A stretch of DNA of 64,000 bases. Origin: Pseudomonadales bacterium. Its GTDB lineage: Bacteria > Pseudomonadota > Gammaproteobacteria > Pseudomonadales > Azotimanducaceae. The stretch covers positions 62,001 to 126,000 of the forward strand of contig JACKNX010000006.1 of NCBI GenBank assembly GCA_024234635.1, given 5' to 3'. The position numbers and the translations under genes were made by a program. Each line of letters opens with the position of its first letter. The stretch's first letter is position 1. Below are positions 7,703 through 16,667 of the stretch, in pieces. The notes under the pieces were generated by a model that saw nothing but the letters and a program-made list of their open reading frames with translations, made no database searches and was not told the origin of the DNA.

Positions 7703-8281
7703 TCAGGACGACAGCAGCGTGTCGAGATAACCCGGATCGCGCCCGTCGGGGAACATCTGGGCGCGTTCCATGATCGGACTGTCGCCGGGCTTCAGATTCT
7801 GATGCGCCCGTCGCCAGCCCGCGAATGTTGCGAGAATATGCATGGGATCGCCGTGAATTTCGGTAAAGCCGCCGTTGACGGAGCGCGTATCGAAATAGGC
7901 CGCGTTCACATCGTCAGCCCACAACTCGCAGGCGTTGGTGAAACCAAGGTCCATCATCCGCTGTCGGGCTGCAGCAAAATCGTTGACAAGACATCCAACG
8001 TGATGGAAGCCTTCCTCGCCAGCCTTGTACATGTCGCGATAGATCGACGGCGTGTCGTCATGCTGCTGAATGAACTGGATCTGGTGTTCACCCAGATAAC
8101 CGAAGGCATAGGACACATCCGCCTCCTGGCGGGTGCCGCGGTACATGAATTTGTCGGTCTTGTGATGCCAGGTCAGCATGAATGGGCCGGCACCGTACAA
8201 TCGGTGCCAGCGATGCGCCGCCTCCTCGAGATCGTTCACGAGATAGGCGTACTGGAATATCGGCATGATGGCTGGTGACAC
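7703..8281 (-). CDS. VOC (glyoxalase/bleomycin resistance) superfamily protein
   Basis: About 192 residues with a repeated beta-alpha-beta-beta-beta VOC fold. The N-half is FQYAYLVNDLEEAAHRWHRLYGAGPF, the middle is HQIQFIQQHDDTPSIYRDM, and the C-half is EGFHHVGCLVNDFAAARQRMMDLGF...YFDTRSVNGGFTEIHGD. Candidate metal ligands are His in the EGFHH segment and Glu in FTEIHGD. This looks like the Glyoxalase_4/methylmalonyl-CoA epimerase-like group found beside CoA or steroid catabolism genes; the substrate cannot be read. GTG 8281 is preceded by GGAGGGGG at 5 nt, better than ATG 8266, which has none. Confidence 0.72.
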   Translation of the reverse strand: MSPAIMPIFQYAYLVNDLEEAAHRWHRLYGAGPFMLTWHHKTDKFMYRGTRQEADVSYAFGYLGEHQIQFIQQHDDTPSIYRDMYKAGEEGFHHVGCLVNDFAAARQRMMDLGFTNACELWADDVNAAYFDTRSVNGGFTEIHGDPMHILATFAGWRRAHQNLKPGDSPIMERAQMFPDGRDPGYLDTLLSS

Positions 8282-8515
8282 GTTTTCCCCCTCCGGGTGT
8301 CGTTGAATCCGGTAACTCTCGCCCAAGTATGGGGTGGTCGTCAAAAGGTGGTGCACAATTCCGGTTTTGGGCCTGCGCAATGCCGGGCTGGCCAACCAGA
8401 CCGATGGTGTTACGGTGGGTGTGAAAAGGTGGCCGAACCTGCCCGCTTGTCAGCCTGACACGGGGGTGGGCCTCCGGCCGGTGGCAATCCGTGCAGGTGC
8501 TGACAGGAGACTGGC

Positions 8516-9841
8516 TTGGACAACGTGGTGCAAGTGATTGGCAGCCAGCTGAGCGCCTGGTGGCAGGTGCTGGCTGAAGGTCTGGCTGCGACCACTTCGG
8601 CGGAGGTGCTGCTCCAGCTCCTGTCCATCGCGCTTTGCGCCGCATCCGCCTGGGGCCTTGGTGGGCGCGCGGCGCAATGGTGCGAAGCGTACTTCCGACA
8701 CCGGCAGTCACAGAACGTCCTGCGATTCGACATTGGCTGGCGGGAATTCCTGGTGTTGCTGTTTGCGGTTGTACTGCTCTGGACGGCGGTGGCCGTTCTC
8801 GGGCAGGCAAACGTGCCGAACGCGCTGGTGCGTGTGATCGCAAACCTGCTGACGGTATGGGCGGTCATCCGCTCCACCTCGAGCACCATTCGCAGTCGAT
8901 TCTGGTCGCGGGCGACGGCAGTAACGCTCTGGATCGTAGCCGTGCTCAACAGCTTTGGCTGGCTGGGTACGGTCATCGCATTCATGGACGCGGCGGCAGT
9001 GGACGTCGGCAGCGTTCGTATCAGCCTGCTGCTGATCGTGAAAAGCCTGACGGCATTCATACTGCTGTTCTGGGCGGTTGGTTTTCTGTCGACCGGGCTG
9101 GACCGGGGCTTCCAGCGCGCACCGGGGCTGAACCCGTCCCAGCGGGTGCTGTTCGGAAAACTCGCCCGTATCGCGCTGTTCATTGTGGCGGGTCTGGTGG
9201 GGCTGAATATCGTCGGCCTGGATCTCACCGCACTAACCGTTTTCAGTGGCGCATTGGGTCTGGGTATCGGCTTCGGCCTGCAGAAAATCTTCTCGAATCT
9301 CATCAGTGGCATCATCCTGCTGCTGGACAAATCGGTGAAGCCGGGCGATGTCATCTCCGTGGGGGATACCTACGGTTGGGTTAATTCGCTTGGCGCCCGC
9401 TGCGTCTCTGTGTTGACCCGGGATGGAAAGGAGCACCTCATCCCGAACGAGAATCTGATGGCTCAGCAGGTGGAAAACTGGTCCTACAGCAACAAGAGCG
9501 TGAGGGTGCATGTGCCGGTGGGCGTAGCGTATGGATCTGACGTCCACCAGGTTCGCGAGGTACTGATCAGCGCGGCGGACGGGCACCCCCGCATCCTCTC
9601 GCAGCCTCGCCCCGTGTGCCTCATCAAGGGATTCGGCGACAGCAGTATCGACTTTGAGTTGCGGGTCTGGATCGAGACACCCGAAGACGGCATCTCCAAC
9701 GTGCGCAGCGACCTGTACTACCGCATCTGGGACCTGTTCCGCGAGCATCAAATCGATATTCCGTTCCCGCAGCGGGATGTGCACGTGAAGTCCGATCTGG
9801 CGGTATCCCTGCGTGACGCTGCAGGCGCAAGTACCGACTGA
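8516..9841 (+). CDS. MscS family mechanosensitive ion channel
   Basis: Inner-membrane channel that opens under hypo-osmotic stress. It has 441 residues with four to five predicted membrane segments before the pore helix. The signature stretch is TVFSGALGLGIGFGLQKIFSNLISGIILLLDKSVKPGDVI, then the beta domain GWVNSLGARCVSVLTRDGKEHLIPNENLM, and a cytoplasmic alpha-beta domain ending IPFPQRDVHVK. It is longer than E. coli MscS (286) and nearer to MscM/YbdG-sized proteins. The start is TTG 8516, with AGGAG seven bases upstream. It precedes an ion-channel gene in the same direction, so the pair may handle ion balance together. Confidence 0.9.
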   Translation: MDNVVQVIGSQLSAWWQVLAEGLAATTSAEVLLQLLSIALCAASAWGLGGRAAQWCEAYFRHRQSQNVLRFDIGWREFLVLLFAVVLLWTAVAVLGQANVPNALVRVIANLLTVWAVIRSTSSTIRSRFWSRATAVTLWIVAVLNSFGWLGTVIAFMDAAAVDVGSVRISLLLIVKSLTAFILLFWAVGFLSTGLDRGFQRAPGLNPSQRVLFGKLARIALFIVAGLVGLNIVGLDLTALTVFSGALGLGIGFGLQKIFSNLISGIILLLDKSVKPGDVISVGDTYGWVNSLGARCVSVLTRDGKEHLIPNENLMAQQVENWSYSNKSVRVHVPVGVAYGSDVHQVREVLISAADGHPRILSQPRPVCLIKGFGDSSIDFELRVWIETPEDGISNVRSDLYYRIWDLFREHQIDIPFPQRDVHVKSDLAVSLRDAAGASTD

Positions 9842-9909
9842 TGGTTGCCACGATCATGCGTGCCCCTTCCGGATGCCCAGCTGACTGACTGAGTGAGTGA
9901 TTGGCCAGA

Positions 9910-10974
9910 ATGCGCAGTAGCCTGGATTTTTCGCCGATGAGCCAGATCCGCCAGCTGATGCTGCTGCTGGTGGCGCTACTGTTGTTGCATGCTGTGTGCA
10001 TGATCGTGTTCGAACAGATGCACTGGCTGGATGCGGTGTGGCTGACGTTCACAACCGCAACTACCGTGGGATTTGGTGACTTCGCGCCCCGCTCGATCGA
10101 GGGGCGAATCGCCACCGTCCTCCTGCTGTACGGCGGAGGAATCATCATTCTTGCCCGCATCGGCGGGCTCTACTTCGATTATCTGATGGAGCGGCGCATG
10201 AAGATTCTGCAAGGCAAGTGGCACTGGGAAATGCGGGGTCATATCGTCTTCATCAATTCGCCGGTGCATGGGGCCGCGGAGTACTTCCGGCTGGCGATCG
10301 AAGATCTCCGGGAAAGCGCGGCATCGATGGCGGGCGCCGCGGTGGTGATTCATTCCGACCAGTTTGCCGACGGTCTGCCGGAAGAGGTTCGCCGGCTGGA
10401 GGTCGCCCATGTGCATTCGCCGTCGGTCAGCGAAGAGAGCCTTGGCCGGGCCAGCGTGCTGGAAGCAGGAGTAGTCGTCATACTTGCCGCCGACAACGGC
10501 AGTACGGCAGCGGACAGCGTGACGTTCGATCTGATCCATCGGCTGCGTGATATGGGATACGACGGTCGGATCATTGCGGAAGTGGTCAGACAGGACAACA
10601 AACGGCGCCTGCTGAGTATCGGCGCCAATACGGTCATCCGTCCGATCCGAAGTTATCCCGAGCTGCTGATCCGCTCCATCATCGCCCCCGGAACCGAACA
10701 GGTGATCGAAGAACTCATCAGCCACAACGGTGCTGTCAGCATTCGCTATGACATCGCGCTGCGTGCCCGCTGGTCACGCCTGCAGGCTGCATTCGCCGAC
10801 CAGCGACTGGGTGTGCTGATCGGCTACGTGGATGGGGACGGCCACCAGGTACTGAGTCCCGAAGGGGCCGACGACGTCGACGTGCAGGCGCTCATCGCCA
10901 TTGTGCGCGAGGATCAGGTACGCAGCCTCGCGCAGGTGCTCGAGGCGCTGCGATCAATGCCCATCACGCAGTGA
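9910..10974 (+). CDS. Two-TM potassium channel with TrkA-N (RCK) domain
   Basis: 354-residue protein with TM1 at about 15-34, a pore loop with selectivity filter TVGFGD at 52-57, and TM2 at about 68-90. A cytoplasmic RCK/TrkA-N region then runs from about 105 to 260 (HIVFINSPVHGAAEYFRLAIEDL, VVILAADNGSTAADSVTFDLIHRLRD, IIAEVVRQDNKRRLLSIGANTVIRP), and a TrkA-C-like end. The canonical GxGxxG nucleotide motif is degenerate (INSPVHGAAEY), so gating by NAD or ATP is doubtful. ATG 9910 is chosen; TTG 9901 is in frame upstream. It lies 68 bp after the MscS gene. Confidence 0.85.
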   Translation: MRSSLDFSPMSQIRQLMLLLVALLLLHAVCMIVFEQMHWLDAVWLTFTTATTVGFGDFAPRSIEGRIATVLLLYGGGIIILARIGGLYFDYLMERRMKILQGKWHWEMRGHIVFINSPVHGAAEYFRLAIEDLRESAASMAGAAVVIHSDQFADGLPEEVRRLEVAHVHSPSVSEESLGRASVLEAGVVVILAADNGSTAADSVTFDLIHRLRDMGYDGRIIAEVVRQDNKRRLLSIGANTVIRPIRSYPELLIRSIIAPGTEQVIEELISHNGAVSIRYDIALRARWSRLQAAFADQRLGVLIGYVDGDGHQVLSPEGADDVDVQALIAIVREDQVRSLAQVLEALRSMPITQ

Positions 10975-11004
10975 GGATCGGCGGCGATGCATCACTTCAT
11001 CCGG

Positions 11005-12615
11005 TCAGGCCGGGTTTGTGATGGTGCCGTTGACGATCGGGGCAAAGGCGGTGAGGCTGTCCCACAGTGCAGTTGGCAGACCAGTGCTGCCGAGCACACT
11101 GGCCAACGCTGCCTGCTCGCCATGCAGGGCGAGATAGTTGAGAACAATCGTTTCGGCCAGCAGGTTGACGGCGTTGGCCGCGGGCGTTGCCGAGGTTTCC
11201 ACTGAGCCGTCCGCCCGCATGAAGCCGATTTGCTGATGCAAGGCCTGCGCGTCCGGCGTCGCGCCAAGCAGTGTGGGTCGGCCACCTGGGTTGTAGACAA
11301 GAAAGAACGGCGCCGCGGTCTGCTGGTTGTCGCTGGTCCATTCACCTTTGCCGCGACCGTCGATGCTGTTGTCGATCACGCCGTTCGATGACAGCGAGCC
11401 ATCGGAGGTGACGTAGAGCATGAGTGGCACGCCACGTAGCGCCGCGTACTGCAGGCAGGCGCCCATGCACTGACCAGCGCGGAAATCCTTTACCTCACCC
11501 TCCGCGCGTCGCCCGCCGTGATAGTCGTAGCCCCCCATCTCCACCGTCCCGGCGCCGGCAAACCCGTTGATCACCATTTTCATGATGGCCGCGGTCTTGC
11601 GGAATTCGCGCCCCGTGGTGTCGCCGGCGTTGAACTCGGTGGCGGAGAAGATACCGCCTGTACCGACAATTTCCGGGTCGCCGCCGGGGTCCAGCGTGGC
11701 GGGATTGCCAAAGCGATCGGCCAGATCCGCGCTTTTGAGGTACCCGCAACGCACCAGGTCTTTCAGGACGTCGTTGCTGGTGATTGGATTGTCGTCCGGA
11801 TCCACAGCGCTCATCTTGCGATCGCTCAGACGATATATCGACTCCATCACCGCCACGGCGTCCTGTTGGGACAACACGGATGTCAGATCGCCTACATCCA
11901 CCAGTCCGGTCACATCGCTAGGCCGATCGACTTTCGTGGGGCGGATGGCAAGGTCGATCATGGCAGCGGGTGCAGCGGAGTTGCCGCCGGAATCCGAACC
12001 CGATGAACCGATGAGCGTCAGTAATGAGCCGTTGGCGCCCGCTTTGGCGATGCCATACATCGGGTTGTGCGGATTGTTTCCCGTGTCGTTCTCCGAGCGG
12101 GCAGGAATCACCGCGCCGGAGATATTGGCGGCCGTTGCCGGTGTCACCCGGGTCATCATGCCGCGCAGAAAGGCACTGTCCGAATGGAATGCCAGTCCCA
12201 GCGACTGATCGATGAAATCATTGGTTTGTGACTGCGGATTGACGATCGGCGGGATCATGTCGCCGGGTAGCCCCTGCCGTTCGTAACCGGCCGTGCTCAG
12301 AAAGTCGAGCTGGCCGCCCCGTTGTCCTACCAGGACATTGGAGCCCGCCTGGCTGGAGCCGCCAGCCAGGTCGAAACAGATGAACGGGATCTTGCCCGCG
12401 CCCTGCGTGGCGATGCCACATTGTGCAATCAGGGCCGCCAGGTCCGGTGACAGGGCGGCGTGCGCGCGCCCCCCCAACGACAGCAGAGCGCTACCCATGA
12501 GCGCACCGCCGCCAGCGAGGAATCCCTGTGCCAGGAACTCCCGGCGTGTTCGGGGTCGAGGGTGCGCGGGGTGGCGCATCGGATCATCATAGTGGCGTGT
12601 GCGTTTTCTGATCAC
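11005..12615 (-). CDS. Tat-exported DUF1501 family protein
   Basis: About 536 residues. The N-terminus carries a twin-arginine signal (RTRREFLAQGF, then a hydrophobic stretch to GGRAHA), so it is exported folded. The body matches DUF1501: FICFDLAGGSSQAGSNVLVGQ, FHSDSAFLRGMM, IPARSENDTGNNPHNPMYGIAKAG, and VEMGGYDYHGGRRAEGEVKDFRAG. DUF1501 proteins are related to the sulfatase/alkaline-phosphatase-like fold and often sit beside c-type cytochrome genes with PSCyt/DUF1585-like domains. GTG 12615 has CGGAG six bases upstream; ATG 12579 lacks a site. Last gene of a three-gene minus operon, 64 bp after the LamG cytochrome. Enzymatic role unknown. Confidence 0.75.
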   Translation of the reverse strand: MIRKRTRHYDDPMRHPAHPRPRTRREFLAQGFLAGGGALMGSALLSLGGRAHAALSPDLAALIAQCGIATQGAGKIPFICFDLAGGSSQAGSNVLVGQRGGQLDFLSTAGYERQGLPGDMIPPIVNPQSQTNDFIDQSLGLAFHSDSAFLRGMMTRVTPATAANISGAVIPARSENDTGNNPHNPMYGIAKAGANGSLLTLIGSSGSDSGGNSAAPAAMIDLAIRPTKVDRPSDVTGLVDVGDLTSVLSQQDAVAVMESIYRLSDRKMSAVDPDDNPITSNDVLKDLVRCGYLKSADLADRFGNPATLDPGGDPEIVGTGGIFSATEFNAGDTTGREFRKTAAIMKMVINGFAGAGTVEMGGYDYHGGRRAEGEVKDFRAGQCMGACLQYAALRGVPLMLYVTSDGSLSSNGVIDNSIDGRGKGEWTSDNQQTAAPFFLVYNPGGRPTLLGATPDAQALHQQIGFMRADGSVETSATPAANAVNLLAETIVLNYLALHGEQAALASVLGSTGLPTALWDSLTAFAPIVNGTITNPA

Positions 12616-12679
12616 GATATTCTCCGTTCGGGCGTTCGGCTGCGTGTCATGAGCCGCTCTATTGCATGGACATGCCGCA

Positions 12680-15127
12680 TCAATGGACCAGCATCGCCGC
12701 GCTGCCGAGAACGGCGGCGCAGGCACCCTTTGTGATGCGTGCGGTGCGGTCGGCCTCGCAGCTGCCACCACAAGCCGACAGGCGATCCACCAGCGTGTTG
12801 ATTTCGGCCGTGACATCTGCCGGATCGGGCTGCACCGAGAGGTTCTGACCTATCATGTGCGCGAGCAACGGATCGATCAGCACACTGCGATCGGCCAGGG
12901 CGACGGTCGGCTGGGCGTTGAAATTCAACCCCGGGAAATACGCGGCGCGGGCGGTTGTGTCGTCAACCAGAACGCTGCAGTAGCTGATGGCCAGTTGGGT
13001 GACGCCCATCTGCTGGGAGGAAATGAATCCGCCGAGCGCCGGTAGCGCAGGCATGGCCCGCCGCACGAGGTCATAGGTATTTGCTACCTGGGACTGTGTC
13101 GTCGGCACACCTGTCATCGCCGACATGGTGGCGTGGATCGCCGCAAAGGTACGGATGCCAAGTGCCGGAGAGCGCGGCTGATCCGGCGGCGGTGGTGGCG
13201 CCACCGGATCCGCTTCGACAACCACGTTGGAACTGCTGCCCAACTGCTCGAAGGTGAGGAAAAACTCATCCAGCGCCGGTCCTTTTTCCAGGGGAATGAC
13301 GGTGCCCTGGGTCGACAGCAGCAACTGTCCCTGTGCCGTTGCGATATCCGAAGCTGTCAGCGTGGTGGAGAGCTTGCCGAATCCCTGACCGACGTTGAGT
13401 TCCCGGCCATTCAAGCCAATGCGCATGCCCCGCAGTACGGTGTCCGCCGGCAGGACGCCGCCACCCAGTATGGTAAAGAACGGTTGGTTGAACAGATAGG
13501 CATAGCTGTCGAACTGACTGACCTCGAAGACAACATAGGCATCAGCCACGCCAACATGATCGCTCACGTTGAACAGCAGGTAGTATCGCTCGCCGACGCC
13601 GGCGTCGAAGTTCTGCAGGATCTGCGCAGGTGACAGCGCGCGATTGTGAATGGCCAGCAGGCGCACCGTGCCCAGCCAGCGGTTGCTGTTGTCTACCTCA
13701 CTGCCGATTGCCAGCGCAAAGGTGTCGTCCCAGTCCGTAAGCAGGCCTCCGGCAACGGTATCCACATCGCCGGTGGATTCCCCGTTGACGTAGAGTCGCC
13801 GTCCATTGACAGGATCGTAGGTCAGGACAACGTGCTGCAGCGTTGCCTGCAGGTCTTCGTCGGCATCCGCGGTGGAGAGTTGCGGAGCGCCGCCCTCGTC
13901 GGTCTGGTCACTGCGAACAAAACTGTCGTAGTTGTATTGCGTCTGACCCAACAGGAAATTGCGTCGATCCACCGCACCGGAATACGTCACGATGCGTGCC
14001 GGACCATCCTGTGTGACGTTGCCTGGCGCGTTCCACACTTCGACGGAGAATTCCCCCGTGGCGCGAATCAGCTCATGCAGCTTGCGGCTGGCGCCGGTGG
14101 CGCCCTGGGCTTTTCCGCCGGTGAACTGAATACCCCAGCCGCCCACCCACTGATAGCCGCCGGATAGCGTGAGGTTGAGCGCTGGTTCGACACCGCTGGT
14201 ATCAAATACGGTGTTGCCATTGCCGGTTTTGAATTCGTAGAGCGCGATTATATTGGCCTCATTGCGGCCGCCGGACGAGGAAACGATCCCATCCACCAGC
14301 TTGAGGGCCTTGCTTGTCACCAGGCTGGCGTCGAGTTGCGTCACCGGCACGCTGTCCGCCAGCGACTGGATGGCGTTCTGCATCGTGTCCGCGTTGGCCG
14401 CGCAGTCGCTCCAGCAGTTGTGGAATTCACCACGCAGCCGCAGCACCAGTCGTGAGTTCGCGGCCGTACCGAGGTCCATCTTGGCCTGCGCTGCGGCGTA
14501 GGCGACGTCCACGTCACCGGAGGCGAAGAACGGTGATTGCGGGATCGTGGCGGTGTCGCTGTGGCAGCCGGCGCAGAACTGCGTGAGCAGTGGATACACG
14601 GTGGCGGCAAATTGCGCGGAATCGGCGGGGAAGTTCCGGCTGTCGCCAGGGTCGCTCAACGGCGGCGGTGTCAACTGAACGGTCTTGGCCGGCGCCCCCA
14701 GGGAGTCGCCCGCCCACGCCGCGATGTAAGTTTCAAGAATGTCGCCGCACGCATTGTCATCGGCAAGCCAGCAATTGTGTCCACCACGCACCTTGGTGAC
14801 CATGAGGCTTTGTCCGGGATCGGCGAGATTCACTACCCCGTTGGCCGCGTCGTAAGCCAGATTGATGTCGTCCGCCCGTACGAAGCGAGGCGTCTGACTC
14901 TCGTTGTGGCAGCTTCCGCAACGATTGTTCGGAACCAGGTTGTCCCACACGTTACGTTTGAAGGCCTGTACATCGCTCGTCTGCGGGGCCGGCCCGGTGT
15001 AGTTGCCAACTTCCGGGACGCTGGTCTGCGGATTGATCGTCGTGGTGGCTCCGCTGCCGCCGCCGCAGGCCTGAAGCAGGCTGATGCAGAGCAGCAGGGG
15101 GAGTATCTGGGTACGCCAGTGAATCAT
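12680..15127 (-). CDS. Di-haem c-type cytochrome lipoprotein with LamG domain
   Basis: 815-residue lipoprotein: signal peptide with lipobox LLQAC and acylated Cys21. Two similar cytochrome-like modules follow, each with CxxCH (CGSCH near residue 70, CAGCH near 190) and a later RGxxHNCW segment with an additional Cys. Both modules therefore look duplicated. A LamG/concanavalin-like beta-sandwich follows (about 300-500; ALYEFKTGNGNTVFDTSG, RRLYVNGESTG, RLLAIHNRALSPAQI), then a C-terminal region without recognised domain. Two haems c are expected on the periplasmic or outer-surface side. ATG 15127 has GGGAGAG upstream and lies 2 bp after the stop of the previous gene, so coupling is likely. Confidence 0.75.
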   Translation of the reverse strand: MIHWRTQILPLLLCISLLQACGGGSGATTTINPQTSVPEVGNYTGPAPQTSDVQAFKRNVWDNLVPNNRCGSCHNESQTPRFVRADDINLAYDAANGVVNLADPGQSLMVTKVRGGHNCWLADDNACGDILETYIAAWAGDSLGAPAKTVQLTPPPLSDPGDSRNFPADSAQFAATVYPLLTQFCAGCHSDTATIPQSPFFASGDVDVAYAAAQAKMDLGTAANSRLVLRLRGEFHNCWSDCAANADTMQNAIQSLADSVPVTQLDASLVTSKALKLVDGIVSSSGGRNEANIIALYEFKTGNGNTVFDTSGVEPALNLTLSGGYQWVGGWGIQFTGGKAQGATGASRKLHELIRATGEFSVEVWNAPGNVTQDGPARIVTYSGAVDRRNFLLGQTQYNYDSFVRSDQTDEGGAPQLSTADADEDLQATLQHVVLTYDPVNGRRLYVNGESTGDVDTVAGGLLTDWDDTFALAIGSEVDNSNRWLGTVRLLAIHNRALSPAQILQNFDAGVGERYYLLFNVSDHVGVADAYVVFEVSQFDSYAYLFNQPFFTILGGGVLPADTVLRGMRIGLNGRELNVGQGFGKLSTTLTASDIATAQGQLLLSTQGTVIPLEKGPALDEFFLTFEQLGSSSNVVVEADPVAPPPPPDQPRSPALGIRTFAAIHATMSAMTGVPTTQSQVANTYDLVRRAMPALPALGGFISSQQMGVTQLAISYCSVLVDDTTARAAYFPGLNFNAQPTVALADRSVLIDPLLAHMIGQNLSVQPDPADVTAEINTLVDRLSACGGSCEADRTARITKGACAAVLGSAAMLVH

Positions 15128-15129
15128 GC

Positions 15130-16353
15130 TCACTCTCCCATGCAGTAGACGGCGGACTGTGCGAACGCCCGTCGCAGCGAGTAGCCATTGGCGCGCAGGT
15201 CCGCCACGATGGCGGCGACTTCCGCCCTGTCGGCGGCGTCCTCCGGTGGCCTCAGGCACACGGTGGTGAATACCCGTTCCGCGTGACACTGGGTGAACGC
15301 GTCGGCATGGGAAATTTCCTCACCGAATCCGCGGGCGCCATCGCCGTTACCGGTCAACGCCGAATCCCAGCCCAACAGGGCGTTCGGACCCGTGCGCCAG
15401 TAGTTGTCCCAGTGATCATCAACCGTTACGTATCCGGGCGCGAACGTGGTGTTGTTGTTGAAGTGCTTTGCCTTCACGCGGGTACCGGTCACCGGATCGC
15501 TGTCACCCGCCGCGTTGTAGCTGAGTGCACCGTTTTCGGCGTCCGGGTCCGTCGACTTGTCATAGGCGTAGTCGTAGTAGGCGAATGACTGTATGAAGGG
15601 ATCCATGCCGGCATGGCAACCAATGCAGCCGTTCAGGAAGATGCGGCTGTCACCACCGGGGCTGCGGGACACATCCTGGCGGATACGGTCCGGAATGCGG
15701 GTCGTGTCCTGAATCTGCTCCAGGTCCCTGCACAAATGATTCCTGAAGGTGAAGCGCAGCATTGCCCGGTTGGTGCCGTCCACCAGGAAGGCGCGGGCCG
15801 CCTGCCGGGAGGTCAGGACTCCCGCGGCAGCATTGGCGGGAATCCCCTGAAGAGAGGACTGGGCTACCGGCGAGAGGCTGGAGGACAGATCCACGCCGTT
15901 GGTCTCCAGAGCTTCGTAGTGCGCGTTGGAGCTTGCCGAGTAGGGAGGAATGCCGGCACCGGAACCGACGTACAACACGTCGGTCGTGAGGATCTGGCGA
16001 AAGTCCACGTTGTCGCGCACCAGTCCGATCACGGTGGCTGTGTAGTCGTTAAGCGGTGCGAAGCCGTCGCCGGCCTCGTTTGTCCACGGCGTGACATGCT
16101 GCTTGAGAGTGACGTTGTAGAAGCCAGGTTCCTGGGTGGCCAGCAATGCCGCGCCCAGGGCGTCGCCGCCCGCCACCATGCCTGCCATGGTGTCCAGCAT
16201 CGTGGCGTCCGGTGGTACGCCGGCGATCCTGTCGTGAATCCGCTTTGCCTGATCACGGCTGGTTGCCTGGGCAACCGGTGCGGTCAGCAGCAGCGAGATA
16301 ACGAGCGTCAATGACAGCAGGTGGGCGTTCTGCGCAACGGCGCGGTGAATCAT
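15130..16353 (-). CDS. Secreted mono-haem c-type cytochrome-like protein
   Basis: 407 residues with a signal peptide (LVISLLLTAPVAQA-TS) and one haem c motif, CIGCH, followed by AGMDPFIQSFAYYDYAYD. That arrangement resembles the CxxCHxxMDP motif of planctomycete-type DUF1588/DUF1585 proteins. The N-terminal half repeats YNVTLKQHVTPWTNEAGD and DVLYVGSGAGIPPYS, with no domain I can name. Several extra Cys near the C-terminus (TQCHAERVFTTVCLRPPE) include a CxxxRV-like second redox site. Start ATG 16353, with GAGGAA upstream. It is the first gene of the minus operon and diverges from the HZS-alpha-like lipoprotein gene. Confidence 0.65.
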   Translation of the reverse strand: MIHRAVAQNAHLLSLTLVISLLLTAPVAQATSRDQAKRIHDRIAGVPPDATMLDTMAGMVAGGDALGAALLATQEPGFYNVTLKQHVTPWTNEAGDGFAPLNDYTATVIGLVRDNVDFRQILTTDVLYVGSGAGIPPYSASSNAHYEALETNGVDLSSSLSPVAQSSLQGIPANAAAGVLTSRQAARAFLVDGTNRAMLRFTFRNHLCRDLEQIQDTTRIPDRIRQDVSRSPGGDSRIFLNGCIGCHAGMDPFIQSFAYYDYAYDKSTDPDAENGALSYNAAGDSDPVTGTRVKAKHFNNNTTFAPGYVTVDDHWDNYWRTGPNALLGWDSALTGNGDGARGFGEEISHADAFTQCHAERVFTTVCLRPPEDAADRAEVAAIVADLRANGYSLRRAFAQSAVYCMGE

Positions 16354-16667
16354 CTCCGGTTCCTCATCTACCCCGAATGGCTTCTTGTCCGGGCGGGGAT
16401 TGTCGATTTGCGGATGGCCGCATCCGGCGGAACCATCGGGCGGCAATGCGCGAGGTATAACCGCCCGTCAGGGCGCGAACAATGCGTTCATCAGTGCCTG
16501 CATTCCGTGACGAATTTCCGGTTTTACCGCCGGTGCGGAAGATTTCCCGCTGTCGACTGCCAATTTCGTCAAACCGGGCTAGGCTTTTCCCTGTGCGGTT
16601 GCTCACGTATTCAGGTAAGCACCCTGTGAAAAAATTTCCATTGATTGCAAGCGAGGGGTATTGAGCT
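16354..16667. other. Divergent control region between the two cytochrome operons
   Basis: 314 bp between divergent operons. It must hold both promoters, but no -35/-10 pair stands out. There is an AT-rich tract at about 16628-16645 just before the plus-strand gene. No ORF of interest and no RNA gene seen. Confidence 0.4.
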
